11,033 nucleotides of DNA from Candidatus Moranbacteria bacterium RIFCSPHIGHO2_02_FULL_40_12b (GTDB lineage: Bacteria > Patescibacteriota > Minisyncoccia > Moranbacterales > 2-12-FULL-40-10), in assembly GCA_001784725.1 (NCBI GenBank), contig MFRX01000040.1, positions 3,792 to 14,824 on the forward strand. Direction: 5' to 3'. Shown one piece after another: positions 5,377 through 11,033 of the stretch (its first letter is position 1; each line of letters begins with the position of its first letter). The notes below the pieces were generated by a model. That model did not search any database. It saw only the letters and a program-made list of their open reading frames with translations, and was not told the DNA's origin. The position numbers and the translations under genes were made by a program.

Positions 5377-6357
5377 GCAAAAAAACGGATTTTTTCAGGA
5401 ATTCAGCCGAGTGGCAACCTTCATATCGGAAATTATCTCGGTGCCATCAAAAACTGGGTAACCCTTCAGGACGAATATGAGTCCATTTTTTGCGTGGTGG
5501 ATTTGCACGCCATCACCGTTCCACAGAATCCCGAAGAACTTTCCCGAAAAACGATTGAAATCGCGAAAATTTGCCTCGCGGCCGGAATAGACCCGGAAAA
5601 ATCAGCGATTTTCATCCAGTCGCATGTTCCCGAACACGCGGAGCTGACCTGGATACTGAACACGATCGCCAAAATTTCCGAACTGGAACGGATGACGCAG
5701 TTCAAAGACAAAGCCGGAAAAAACTGGGAAGGCGTGGGAGTCGGACTTTTTGATTATCCGGCTTTGATGGCGGCGGACATATTATTATATGACACGCAAG
5801 TCGTTCCGGTGGGCGAAGACCAGGTCCAACATATTGAACTCACGCGGACTTTAGCTAAGAGATTTAATTCTAAATTCGGCGAGACATTTGTTATTCCCGA
5901 GCCGTATGTCCGGAAAGAAGGGATGAGAATAATGGGCCTGGACGATCCGGGCAAGAAAATGTCAAAATCCGCTTCCTCGGAATACAATTATATTTCCCTG
6001 ACCGACGATGAAAACGCGGTGAACAGAAAGATTAAAAAGGCGGTAACCGACTCGGGAAGCGAAATAATTTACAGCGACAGCAAGCCGGCGCTCAAAAATT
6101 TAATAAACATCTATTCTTTGTTCGCAAATAAGTCAGTGAAAGAAATCGAGAAAATATATGTAAATAAGGGGTATGCGAAGTTCAAGAATGACTTAGCCAA
6201 AGTTATTACTGGATTTCTTGTTCCATTTCAGCGAAAAATGGCTGATTTAAGCGATAAAGTCGTGCTGGGCATACTGAAAAAAGGCGCGGAAAAAGTGAGA
6301 CCGCTGGCGCAAAAAAAACTGCAGGAAGTGAAGAAAAAAATGGGCTTTGTTTTGTAG
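5374..6357 (+). CDS. trpS: Tryptophanyl-tRNA synthetase
   Basis: A 327-residue class Ic aminoacyl-tRNA synthetase that charges tRNA-Trp in the cytosol. The HIGH-type motif HIGN (17-20) in GIQPSGNLHIGNYLG, FDYPALMAADILLY (126-139, with Asp135 at the tryptophan-binding position), VGEDQVQHIELTR (146-158) and KMSKS (195-199) are all intact. Length is normal for bacterial TrpRS. ATG 5374 directly precedes the conserved N-terminus. No Shine-Dalgarno sequence is present upstream, and the start lies in a 9-bp stem. Codon use is clearly more GC-rich than in the left block. It has its own promoter, and the HU gene after it also has one, so it appears monocistronic. Confidence 0.97.
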   Translation: MAKKRIFSGIQPSGNLHIGNYLGAIKNWVTLQDEYESIFCVVDLHAITVPQNPEELSRKTIEIAKICLAAGIDPEKSAIFIQSHVPEHAELTWILNTIAKISELERMTQFKDKAGKNWEGVGVGLFDYPALMAADILLYDTQVVPVGEDQVQHIELTRTLAKRFNSKFGETFVIPEPYVRKEGMRIMGLDDPGKKMSKSASSEYNYISLTDDENAVNRKIKKAVTDSGSEIIYSDSKPALKNLINIYSLFANKSVKEIEKIYVNKGYAKFKNDLAKVITGFLVPFQRKMADLSDKVVLGILKKGAEKVRPLAQKKLQEVKKKMGFVL

Positions 6358-6380
6358 ATACTGGCGTAAAATTGGATATT

Positions 6381-6389
6381 TGCTATAAT
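6381..6389 (+). promoter_or_regulatory. Extended -10 promoter of the HU gene
   Basis: TGC-TATAAT is a perfect extended -10; the -35 region 17 bp upstream (CTGGCG) is poor, which an extended -10 tolerates. Transcription would start near 6396, about 34 nt before the HU ATG. Confidence 0.65.
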
Positions 6390-6429
6390 AACTGGGTCTA
6401 ATTAATTAATAAGTAACCTTAAAAAAGCT

Positions 6430-6714
6430 ATGGCGAAAATGACAAAGTCGCAGACGCTGGCCGCGCTTGCAGAAAAGACCGGCTTGGCGAAAAAGGACGT
6501 AGTCGGCCTGATGGACGAGCTGGTCAATCTGGCTTATTCCGAGGTGAAGAAGGTCGGAGAATTCGTTCTTCCCGGATTCGGAAAGCTGGTGAAAGTCAAC
6601 AGGAAAGCCAGACAAGGCCGCAACCCGGCCACTGGCGAAACCATCCAGATTCCGGCTAAGACCGTGGTGAAGTTCCGCTTGGCTAAAGCGGCCAAAGAAG
6701 CGGTTTTGAAATAA
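6430..6714 (+). CDS. hup: HU-family DNA-binding protein
   Basis: A 94-residue basic nucleoid protein of the HU/IHF family; it binds and bends DNA as a dimer. An N-terminal helical region (about 5-45) is followed by the signature GFGKLVKVNRKARQGRNPATG and the DNA-intercalating arm with the RNPATGE proline turn (68-74), then IPAKTVVKFRLAKA. Length is typical. It is GC-richer than the surrounding intergenic DNA, as expected for a highly expressed gene. No SD precedes ATG 6430. It is a single-gene unit with its own extended -10 promoter and a strong terminator. Separating HU from IHF subunits is not possible from sequence alone; HU is likelier. Confidence 0.95.
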   Translation: MAKMTKSQTLAALAEKTGLAKKDVVGLMDELVNLAYSEVKKVGEFVLPGFGKLVKVNRKARQGRNPATGETIQIPAKTVVKFRLAKAAKEAVLK

Positions 6715-6731
6715 TATTTCAGAAGGTCTCC

Positions 6732-6762
6732 AAAAAATCCCCCCATAGCGGCGGGATTTTTT
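6732..6762. terminator. Intrinsic terminator after HU gene
   Basis: AAAAAATCCC (6732-6741) pairs with GGGATTTTTT (6753-6762) around an 11-nt loop, starting 18 nt after the HU stop. The T run is on the + strand 3' side; A-tract symmetry would also allow use in the opposite direction. Confidence 0.85.
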
Positions 6763-6805
6763 GTTTGGCAATGACTGAACGAAGGGATTTGGCAATTCAT
6801 TTTTT

Positions 6806-6833
6806 TTGTTATAAACTGGATTTGCGTTATCTT
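6806..6833 (+). promoter_or_regulatory. Promoter candidate for ilvE with near-leaderless start
   Basis: TTGTTA (6806-6811), 16-bp spacer, TATCTT (6828-6833). The predicted start of transcription near 6840 lies only about 9 nt before the ilvE ATG, which has no SD. A TTGGCA at 6789-6794 upstream could instead belong to a second promoter with TATAAA (6810-6815), although that spacing of 15 bp is short. Confidence 0.4.
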
Positions 6834-6848
6834 TGATTAATTTTGCGT

Positions 6849-7751
6849 ATGGAAGTGAAATTCATTTGGTTTGACGGAGCGTTCATTCCCTTTAAAAAAG
6901 CGAAAATACATCTGCTTAATCACAGCTTGCATTACGGTTCGGCGGTTTTCGAGGGAATTCGGTGCTATGAGACAGAAAAGGGTCCTGCCGTTTTCCGACT
7001 TAAGGATCATGTTAGCCGCTTTTTCCATTCGGCGGAGGTTATGGGAATGAAAATACCGTATAGCAGAAAAAAATTAACCGGAGCGGTAAAAAACCTTATT
7101 AATAAAAATAAACTTAAAGAATGTTACATTCGGCCAATTGCTTTTTATGGGGAAAAGATGGGACTCCTTCCGATTGGCGCGCCATTGAGTGTTGCAATCG
7201 CGGTCTGGCCATGGGGGAAATATCTGGAGAAGGAAAGCGTGGCGGTGAAAATCTCCCCTTTCCAGCGTATTCATCCAAAATCAAGCGAGATGACAACGAA
7301 AATATCAGGGCATTACTATAATTCAATTATAGCGGCACTGGACGCAAAAAAATCGGGTTTTGACGAAGCGCTACTCCTTGACTGGAAAGGAAATATCGCC
7401 GAAGGGCCGGGAGAGAACATTTTTTTCATAAAAGAGAAAAAAATTTTTACTCCGCGCGCCGGTTCGATCCTTCCGGGAATTACGCGCGACAGCGTCATTA
7501 AAATCGCAAAAAACCTAGGTTTTCAAGTAATTGAAAAAAACATCTGTCCCGGGGAAATCAGGCGTTTTGACGAAGCATTTTTTACCGGAACAGCGGTGGA
7601 AGTAAACGCAATCGGAAGGATAAATAAGGTTATTATCAGAAACGGAAAGCCGGGACAAATCACAAATAAAATAAAAGAAAAGTATAATGATGCGATAAGA
7701 GGCAAAATCGCAAAGTATAAAAAGTGGCTGGATTATGTGAAAATAAACTGA
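6849..7751 (+). CDS. ilvE: Branched-chain amino acid aminotransferase (fold-type IV PLP enzyme)
   Basis: A 300-residue class IV aminotransferase interconverting Leu/Ile/Val and their 2-oxo acids with glutamate/2-oxoglutarate; many IlvE enzymes also take aromatic substrates. Visible: LHYGSAVFEGIRCYET (27-42), RLKDHVSRF (50-58), YIRP (93-96), the PLP lysine Lys151 in KISGHYYNS, Glu185 in AEGPGENIFF, PGITRDS (209-215), and FFTGTAVEV (244-252). ATG 6849 fits the usual MxxKxIWFDG start; the in-frame TTG at 6843 is unnecessary. D-amino acid transaminase and aminodeoxychorismate lyase are the related alternatives, but 300 residues and EGIRCYET favour IlvE. No Val/Leu biosynthetic genes are nearby; the adjacent aromatic genes make a role in Phe/Tyr transamination plausible. 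Confidence 0.9.
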   Translation: MEVKFIWFDGAFIPFKKAKIHLLNHSLHYGSAVFEGIRCYETEKGPAVFRLKDHVSRFFHSAEVMGMKIPYSRKKLTGAVKNLINKNKLKECYIRPIAFYGEKMGLLPIGAPLSVAIAVWPWGKYLEKESVAVKISPFQRIHPKSSEMTTKISGHYYNSIIAALDAKKSGFDEALLLDWKGNIAEGPGENIFFIKEKKIFTPRAGSILPGITRDSVIKIAKNLGFQVIEKNICPGEIRRFDEAFFTGTAVEVNAIGRINKVIIRNGKPGQITNKIKEKYNDAIRGKIAKYKKWLDYVKIN

Positions 7752-7777
7752 CCCTCAATGGCAATGCCATGAGGGTC
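7750..7777. terminator. Bidirectional terminator-like hairpin between convergent genes
   Basis: GACCCTCA (7750-7757) pairs with TGAGGGTC (7770-7777), with an inner TGG/CCA after a bulged A and a CAATG loop. It overlaps the ilvE stop codon. On the + strand the sequence after it is not U-rich. On the minus strand it is followed by AGTTTATTTT, so it suits better as terminator of the minus-strand gene ending at 7796. Confidence 0.5.
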
Positions 7778-7795
7778 TCTAAATTGGGAGATAGC

Positions 7796-8128
7796 TTATA
7801 TAACCGGCAATATGTTGGTGACAAAAATATTACTATCAAGCAGATTATTTATAATAATCTGGTCATGAAGGTTAATTTGCCATCTTTCAAAAAACTGTTT
7901 TCGTAGAAGTGAATTTTTTTTCTTGAGATTGTTCTTCCACAAATCTAACGAGTAAAGAATATCCCCCGCTCTATGTCTGTTAATTTTGAGGTTGAGTGTT
8001 TTCGCTGTTTCAGAAATAAGCTGCAATATTCTGTTGCGGATTATTATTATGGATAGAGTTTCCGCTTTTTTCAGATGCGCATCTTTTTTTTCTGACAGAT
8101 CTCCGCAAAAATTAACATATTTATTCAT
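7796..8128 (-). CDS. Orphan basic 110-residue protein with strong expression signals
   Basis: I do not recognise this protein. It is Lys/Asn/Ile-rich, has no signal peptide or evident membrane segment, and looks mostly helical, with a KKKNSLLRKQ stretch near residues 73-82. It is accepted as a gene because the minus strand carries GGGAGGTGAT (8142 down to 8133), nearly the full anti-SD complement. GGAGG lies 8 nt before the ATG at 8128, and a TTGACA-18-TATAAT promoter (8202 to 8173) lies upstream. A longer reading from GTG 8137 would start inside the SD and is rejected. It is convergent with ilvE, sharing a hairpin at 7750-7777, and divergent from aroQ. A small regulator of the aromatic genes or a transferred accessory gene are possible but unsupported guesses. 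Confidence 0.65.
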   Translation of the reverse strand: MNKYVNFCGDLSEKKDAHLKKAETLSIIIIRNRILQLISETAKTLNLKINRHRAGDILYSLDLWKNNLKKKNSLLRKQFFERWQINLHDQIIINNLLDSNIFVTNILPVI

Positions 8129-8132
8129 ATAA

Positions 8133-8142
8133 ATCACCTCCC
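8133..8142 (-). promoter_or_regulatory. Very strong ribosome binding site of the minus-strand orphan
   Basis: On the minus strand this reads GGGAGGTGAT, matching the 16S anti-SD over at least nine bases with optimal 8-nt spacing from GGAGG to the ATG at 8128. It fixes the start and rules out the GTG at 8137. It is the best SD in the window, in a region where the neighbouring genes have none. Confidence 0.8.
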
Positions 8143-8152
8143 TTTTATTTGA

Positions 8153-8180
8153 TTGTAAATATTCTAATATGGATTATAAT
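8153..8180 (+). promoter_or_regulatory. Promoter of the aroQ / tyrA-pheA unit
   Basis: TTGTAA (8153-8158), 16-bp spacer, perfect TATAAT (8175-8180). Transcription would begin near 8187, about 9 nt before the ATG at 8196. This also argues against the in-frame ATG at 8169, which would place the -10 inside the gene. Confidence 0.6.
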
Positions 8181-8202
8181 ACCTATCATAAATGTATGTC
8201 AA
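8173..8202 (-). promoter_or_regulatory. Near-consensus promoter of the minus-strand orphan
   Basis: Reading the minus strand, TTGACA (8202-8197) and TATAAT (8178-8173) are separated by 18 bp: two perfect hexamers. The -10 shares ATTATAAT (8173-8180) with the aroQ -10 on the other strand, and the -35 covers the aroQ start codon, so the two promoters should compete. Confidence 0.7.
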
Positions 8203-8489
8203 ATAAGCTCGCAGAATTAAGAAAAAACATAGATATGACTGATAAGAAGATTGTGAGATTAATGTCTCAAAGATTTAAACTGACTAAAAAGGTCGGGATT
8301 TACAAGCGGATAAACAGAATTAAACCGTATGATAGAAAAAGAGAGCTTGAAATGATGAAAAAAAGGACGGATTGGGGGAATAGAATGGGATTGGATGAAA
8401 ATTTTATAAAAAAATTATTCCGGATGATAACCAAAGAGGTGAGGAAAAACCACAAAGAACTAGCGGGAAAAAAATATGGCAAAAAATAA
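8196..8489 (+). CDS. aroQ: Chorismate mutase, AroQ type
   Basis: A 97-residue all-helical AroQ-class mutase converting chorismate to prephenate. Relative to the E. coli P-protein domain, the active-site set is Arg9, Arg26, Lys37, Asp46, Arg49 and Glu50 (E. coli R11, R28, K39, D48, R51, E52). The third-helix S84 and Q88 positions appear to be Glu81 and Asn85, which is less usual and depends on an ungapped reading. ATG 8196 is preferred to ATG 8169, because the promoter -10 overlaps the upstream region and residues before LAELRKNID are not conserved in the family. It overlaps the next gene by 14 nt, so the mutase is translated with the TyrA-PheA protein that uses its product. Confidence 0.92.
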   Translation: MSNKLAELRKNIDMTDKKIVRLMSQRFKLTKKVGIYKRINRIKPYDRKRELEMMKKRTDWGNRMGLDENFIKKLFRMITKEVRKNHKELAGKKYGKK

Positions 8490-10167
8490 ACCAATTATCG
8501 GAATCATCGGCGGGACCAGCCAGTTTGGGCAGTGGTTCCGGTTTTTCTTTGAAAAAAACGATTGCCAATGCCTCATTGCCGGCCGGAAAACAGAACTTAC
8601 CCCCAAAGAACTGGCTAAACGAGCGGATATTGTAATAGTTTCCGTTCCGGTCAGAGAAACATCCAGTGTTATCATGAATATCCGGAATTTATTGAAACCG
8701 TCAGCGCTTCTTTGCGATTTTACGTCGGTGAAAGAAGAGCCGATGGAAGAAATGATGAAAAGAAAAAAAGGGGGAGTGCTGGGAATACACCCGCTTTTCG
8801 GACCGCTGGTCCCATCAATAGAAGGCCAGGTCATTGTTTTCTGCAAGGGAAAGAATAATAAATGGGTTAGTTATCTGGAAAGATTGTTTAAATCCAATAA
8901 GGCAAAAATAAAATACATGAAACCAAAAGAACATGACCGGCAAATGGCAATGATTCAGGCAATGACCCATTTTGTCAACATTACATTTGCCAAAGTGCTT
9001 CAAAAGCAGAAGATGGAAACGAAAAATATATTTACCACTCCCGTTTTCCGGCTTCAGGCAATGATTATGGGAAGGATTTTAGGAGCTAATCTTCCGCTCT
9101 ATGTTGATTTGGAAATTAAAAATAAGTCATTTCCAAAAGTATTAAATGATTTTATGCAGGAAGCGGAACGACTGGCGGGGGAAGTGCTTCGCGGTGAGTC
9201 GGAAAAACTGGAAAAAGAATTTATCGACGCGGCTGTGGCGATGAAAAACTTTATTCCCATCGCGCAGAAAAAAACCACCGAAATAATCCATCTGCTGTTT
9301 AATCAGCCGATTGAAATAAGAAAGCAGAAAAAAATCACCGCTGTTTCCGGAAAAAATAAAGTAAATGTCGCCTGTCTGGGTCCCGAGGGGACGCATTCGC
9401 ATCTGGCTTCGCAGGAAATTTTTTCCAAAAAAGCCAATTTTATAATGACACCGACGATCAGAAAAGCGTTTGACAAAGTGAAAAATGGGAAAGCCATCTT
9501 TGCGGTAGTTCCGGCGGAAAATTCAATCGCGGGTATCATTCAGGACACAATCGACTGCCTTTTGGATTATCCTCTGAGCGTTGTCGGCTCATACACCAAA
9601 AAAATTCACCATTGTCTTTTGGGAAGAACTACCAATACGAGCGCGATTAAAACAATTAAATCGCACGTGCAGCCGCTTAACCAATGCAAGGACTGGATAA
9701 GCAAAAATTATCCAGGAGCGGTTCTTTCAACTGAATCCAGTTCTACTGATGCTATTTTTTCATCGACTGATCCCTCCATTGCTTTTATTGCCAATGAGGC
9801 GGCGGCAAAAAAATACGGACTGAAAATTCTGGCGAAAAATATCGAGGATTACAAAGAAAATTACACCGAGTTTTATGTTTTAGCCAGAAGCGCGGATCAG
9901 GGCATTAGAAAAAAACTGAAGCCGAAACATACCCTGATAATTATAGCGGCCTATGACCGTCCCGGCCTGCTCAGGGACGTGCTTGCTATTTTTGCGGACA
10001 AGAAGTTTAATCTAACGAAACTTCATTCGAGAAAAAGCATCGTTAGGGGATGGGATTATTATTTTTTTCTGGAGGTTGAGTGCCTTCCGGATAATTTATT
10101 GTTCAAAGCGGCCATCAAAAAAATAAAAAAATATTGTTCAATTGTAAGAGTAGTCGGAGTGACTTAA
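8476..10167 (+). CDS. Fused prephenate dehydrogenase - prephenate dehydratase with C-terminal ACT domain
   Basis: A 563-residue two-enzyme fusion. Residues 1-285 are TyrA: a Rossmann start IIGIIGGTSQFG (7-18), DFTSVK (81-86), catalytic His105 in GIHPLFGP, and EHDRQMAMIQAMTHF (152-166), closer to archaeal than enteric TyrA. A short linker (about 286-296) leads to PheA: LGPEGTHS (301-308), PAENS (346-350), SHVQPLNQC (396-404), STDA (423-426) and NYTEF (462-466). Residues 485-563 form an ACT domain with DRPGLLRDVL and a LHSRK motif, suggesting feedback control by Phe. The enzymes compete for prephenate, giving 4-hydroxyphenylpyruvate or phenylpyruvate. Two deviations: the PheA TRF triad reads TEF, and the third glycine of the TyrA nucleotide loop is Ser15. 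A weak purine-rich stretch precedes ATG 8476; translation is probably coupled to aroQ. Confidence 0.93.
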   Translation: MAKNKPIIGIIGGTSQFGQWFRFFFEKNDCQCLIAGRKTELTPKELAKRADIVIVSVPVRETSSVIMNIRNLLKPSALLCDFTSVKEEPMEEMMKRKKGGVLGIHPLFGPLVPSIEGQVIVFCKGKNNKWVSYLERLFKSNKAKIKYMKPKEHDRQMAMIQAMTHFVNITFAKVLQKQKMETKNIFTTPVFRLQAMIMGRILGANLPLYVDLEIKNKSFPKVLNDFMQEAERLAGEVLRGESEKLEKEFIDAAVAMKNFIPIAQKKTTEIIHLLFNQPIEIRKQKKITAVSGKNKVNVACLGPEGTHSHLASQEIFSKKANFIMTPTIRKAFDKVKNGKAIFAVVPAENSIAGIIQDTIDCLLDYPLSVVGSYTKKIHHCLLGRTTNTSAIKTIKSHVQPLNQCKDWISKNYPGAVLSTESSSTDAIFSSTDPSIAFIANEAAAKKYGLKILAKNIEDYKENYTEFYVLARSADQGIRKKLKPKHTLIIIAAYDRPGLLRDVLAIFADKKFNLTKLHSRKSIVRGWDYYFFLEVECLPDNLLFKAAIKKIKKYCSIVRVVGVT

Positions 10168-10170
10168 TTT

Positions 10171-10198
10171 TTGTTTGGCATAGATGACGTTTTATATT
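10171..10198 (+). promoter_or_regulatory. Possible promoter of the DUF5674-like gene
   Basis: A weak TTGTTT (10171-10176), 16-bp spacer, and TATATT (10193-10198). It would start transcription about 5 nt before ATG 10210, giving a leaderless mRNA. Only the AT-rich -10 is convincing. Confidence 0.25.
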
Positions 10199-10209
10199 AA
10201 ACTGCGTAT

Positions 10210-10557
10210 ATGACAATAATTAAGAAAGGTGAAAAAATATCCGTGAGGGATTTGGAAGAAATGGCGCAAAAAATATTCGGTAATTTGGTAAAAGCGGTAG
10301 TTGACATAGAAAGGGAAATAATGGCAGTAGATGCCGACCTGCACGCTGACGAAGAGGCCGTTCTCTTGGAACAAGGTTCAAAACAGCAGGATTTGTGGGG
10401 AATTAATCTTTATCCGGAAATTTCAGGCAGTGGCTTTGTCGAGTTTGATTCAATGATAAATCTCCGGCCGTCGCAAAATAATAAAAGCCGTGAAGTGGAA
10501 GATCCGGAAATAAAAAAGAAGATATTAAATTTAGTCGATAAATTTGTCATCAGATGA
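10210..10557 (+). CDS. Conserved protein of unknown function, DUF5674-like
   Basis: A 115-residue cytosolic protein with no signal peptide. Its core VDADLHADEEAVLLEQGS followed by QQDLWGINLYP (about 38-68), then EFDSMINLRPSQNNKSREVEDPEIKKKI, is what I recall of the DUF5674 family, common in CPR and some other bacteria and of unknown function. The dense acidic/His run (DADLHADEE) could bind a metal; that is a guess. No SD precedes ATG 10210. The next gene starts inside its stop region (overlap 10554-10557, ATGA), so the pair is translationally coupled. Confidence 0.75.
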   Translation: MTIIKKGEKISVRDLEEMAQKIFGNLVKAVVDIEREIMAVDADLHADEEAVLLEQGSKQQDLWGINLYPEISGSGFVEFDSMINLRPSQNNKSREVEDPEIKKKILNLVDKFVIR

Positions 10558-10883
10558 ATTATCAGCATAAAAATTTAGCCGGCGGGCGCTGGAATGAGCT
10601 TCCTTTTTTCGAACAAATGGCTAATGTGGGAAGCGAAGTGGAAAGAACCATAAAATGGAAAGACAAGAACGCCGAATTTAGCCGGATGGCGTTTGAGAGG
10701 GCGCTGGAGCTTTTGGATTTGTCGCTTTCCGACAAAAAAAATATAAAGCGTTTGCGGGAAATTGCCCGAGTCAGAGAGGCGATAGTTGACTATTTTGCCG
10801 GCGCCAATGAATACGCGTCCAGCGATGAGTCCTGGCGTAAATATTTTTATGCTTTCAATTACGCCGCCAGATTAGGGCGTTAA
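10554..10883 (+). CDS. Conserved hypothetical protein (NVGSEVERTIKWK type)
   Basis: A 109-residue helical protein. The segments LAGGRWNELPFFEQMANVGS, EVERTIKWK, AFERALELLDL and YFYAFNYAARLG match a conserved hypothetical family I recall from many uncultured bacteria; no function is known to me. It begins with an ATGA overlap with the preceding gene and has no own SD. The 15-bp gap to proS suggests one transcript through all three genes, but no partnership with ProRS can be claimed. Confidence 0.75.
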   Translation: MNYQHKNLAGGRWNELPFFEQMANVGSEVERTIKWKDKNAEFSRMAFERALELLDLSLSDKKNIKRLREIARVREAIVDYFAGANEYASSDESWRKYFYAFNYAARLGR

Positions 10884-10898
10884 AATTAAGATATTTTT

Positions 10899-11033
10899 AT
10901 GAAACAATCCCAATTATTCACCAAGACCAAAAAAGAAGCGCCGAAGGACGAAGTGAGCGCCAATGCCCAATTACTTATTCGTGCCGGGTTTATCTTCAAA
11001 GAAATGGCGGGCGTATATACAATGTTACCTTTA
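10899..11033 (+). CDS. proS: Prolyl-tRNA synthetase, N-terminal part (cut by window end)
   Basis: The 45 visible residues start MKQSQLFTKTKKEAPKDEVS and continue NAQLLIRAGFIFKEMAGVYTMLPL, the typical N-terminus of bacterial-type ProRS, a class II synthetase charging tRNA-Pro. AGFIFKEMAGVY is the start of the motif 1 region. It lacks an SD (AATTAAGATATTTTT precedes the ATG) and follows the preceding stop by 15 bp. The catalytic core and any editing domain lie outside the window. Confidence 0.93.
   Translation, partial: MKQSQLFTKTKKEAPKDEVSANAQLLIRAGFIFKEMAGVYTMLPL

Noticed and set aside
8169..8195. Nine-residue N-terminal extension of chorismate mutase from ATG 8169
   Set aside because: It contains the TATAAT of the likely promoter, is not conserved in AroQ, and has no SD.
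3711..10557. Recoded UGA (as in Gracilibacteria or Absconditabacteria)
   Set aside because: UGA ends the racemase, ilvE and DUF5674-like genes at family-typical lengths, and Trp codons are UGG.
1..11033. CRISPR array, tRNA/rRNA genes, insertion sequences
   Set aside because: No spaced direct repeats, tRNA-like cloverleaf, rRNA segment or transposase motif was seen on either strand.

Overview
The window looks like a chromosome segment of a small-genome, uncultivated bacterium, most likely a Patescibacteria/CPR (Parcubacteria-like) lineage. This rests on the right half. It holds trpS, HU and ilvE, then a TyrA-PheA fusion behind a free-standing chorismate mutase. Next come a DUF5674-like gene and a conserved hypothetical gene that I recall from such genomes, then the start of proS. 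Most of these genes have no Shine-Dalgarno sequence. UGA is used as a stop (enolase-family gene, ilvE, DUF5674 gene) and Trp is UGG, so the code is the ordinary bacterial one. The lineage is an inference; no rRNA gene is present.

Left region (1-5010) is an AT-rich block of five same-strand genes. It begins with the C-terminal part of a kinase/APH-fold protein. A HisC-like PLP aminotransferase follows 19 bp downstream. Then come a COG3375-type GNAT acyltransferase, an enolase-superfamily protein with the full signature of N-succinylamino acid racemase/OSBS, and an M20 (PepT/YqjE-like) zinc hydrolase. An intrinsic terminator closes the block. GNAT acyltransferase, NSAR-type racemase and M20 deacylase are the three enzyme classes of the irreversible D- to L-amino acid conversion described in Geobacillus: N-succinylate the D-amino acid, racemise it, desuccinylate the L-form. 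This is the most notable content of the window. Three of the four complete genes here have clear SD sequences. A 10-bp palindromic core is shared by the leaders of the GNAT and racemase genes.

Boundary (5011-5373) has no gene. It carries a good promoter for trpS, a leader with potential long-range pairing, and a 9-bp stem that would enclose the trpS start codon.

Right region (5374-11033) begins with trpS and a HU gene with its own extended -10 promoter and terminator, then ilvE. A 110-aa minus-strand orphan gene follows; it has a near-consensus promoter and a near-perfect SD. It diverges from aroQ through promoters that share one ATTATAAT element. aroQ overlaps tyrA-pheA by 14 nt. Together they take chorismate to prephenate and on to 4-hydroxyphenylpyruvate and phenylpyruvate; IlvE or the upstream aminotransferase could do the final transamination. 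The DUF5674 gene and the hypothetical gene overlap by 4 nt and run towards proS, which is cut by the window end. Several promoters in this half lie so close to the start codon that the mRNAs would have almost no leader.
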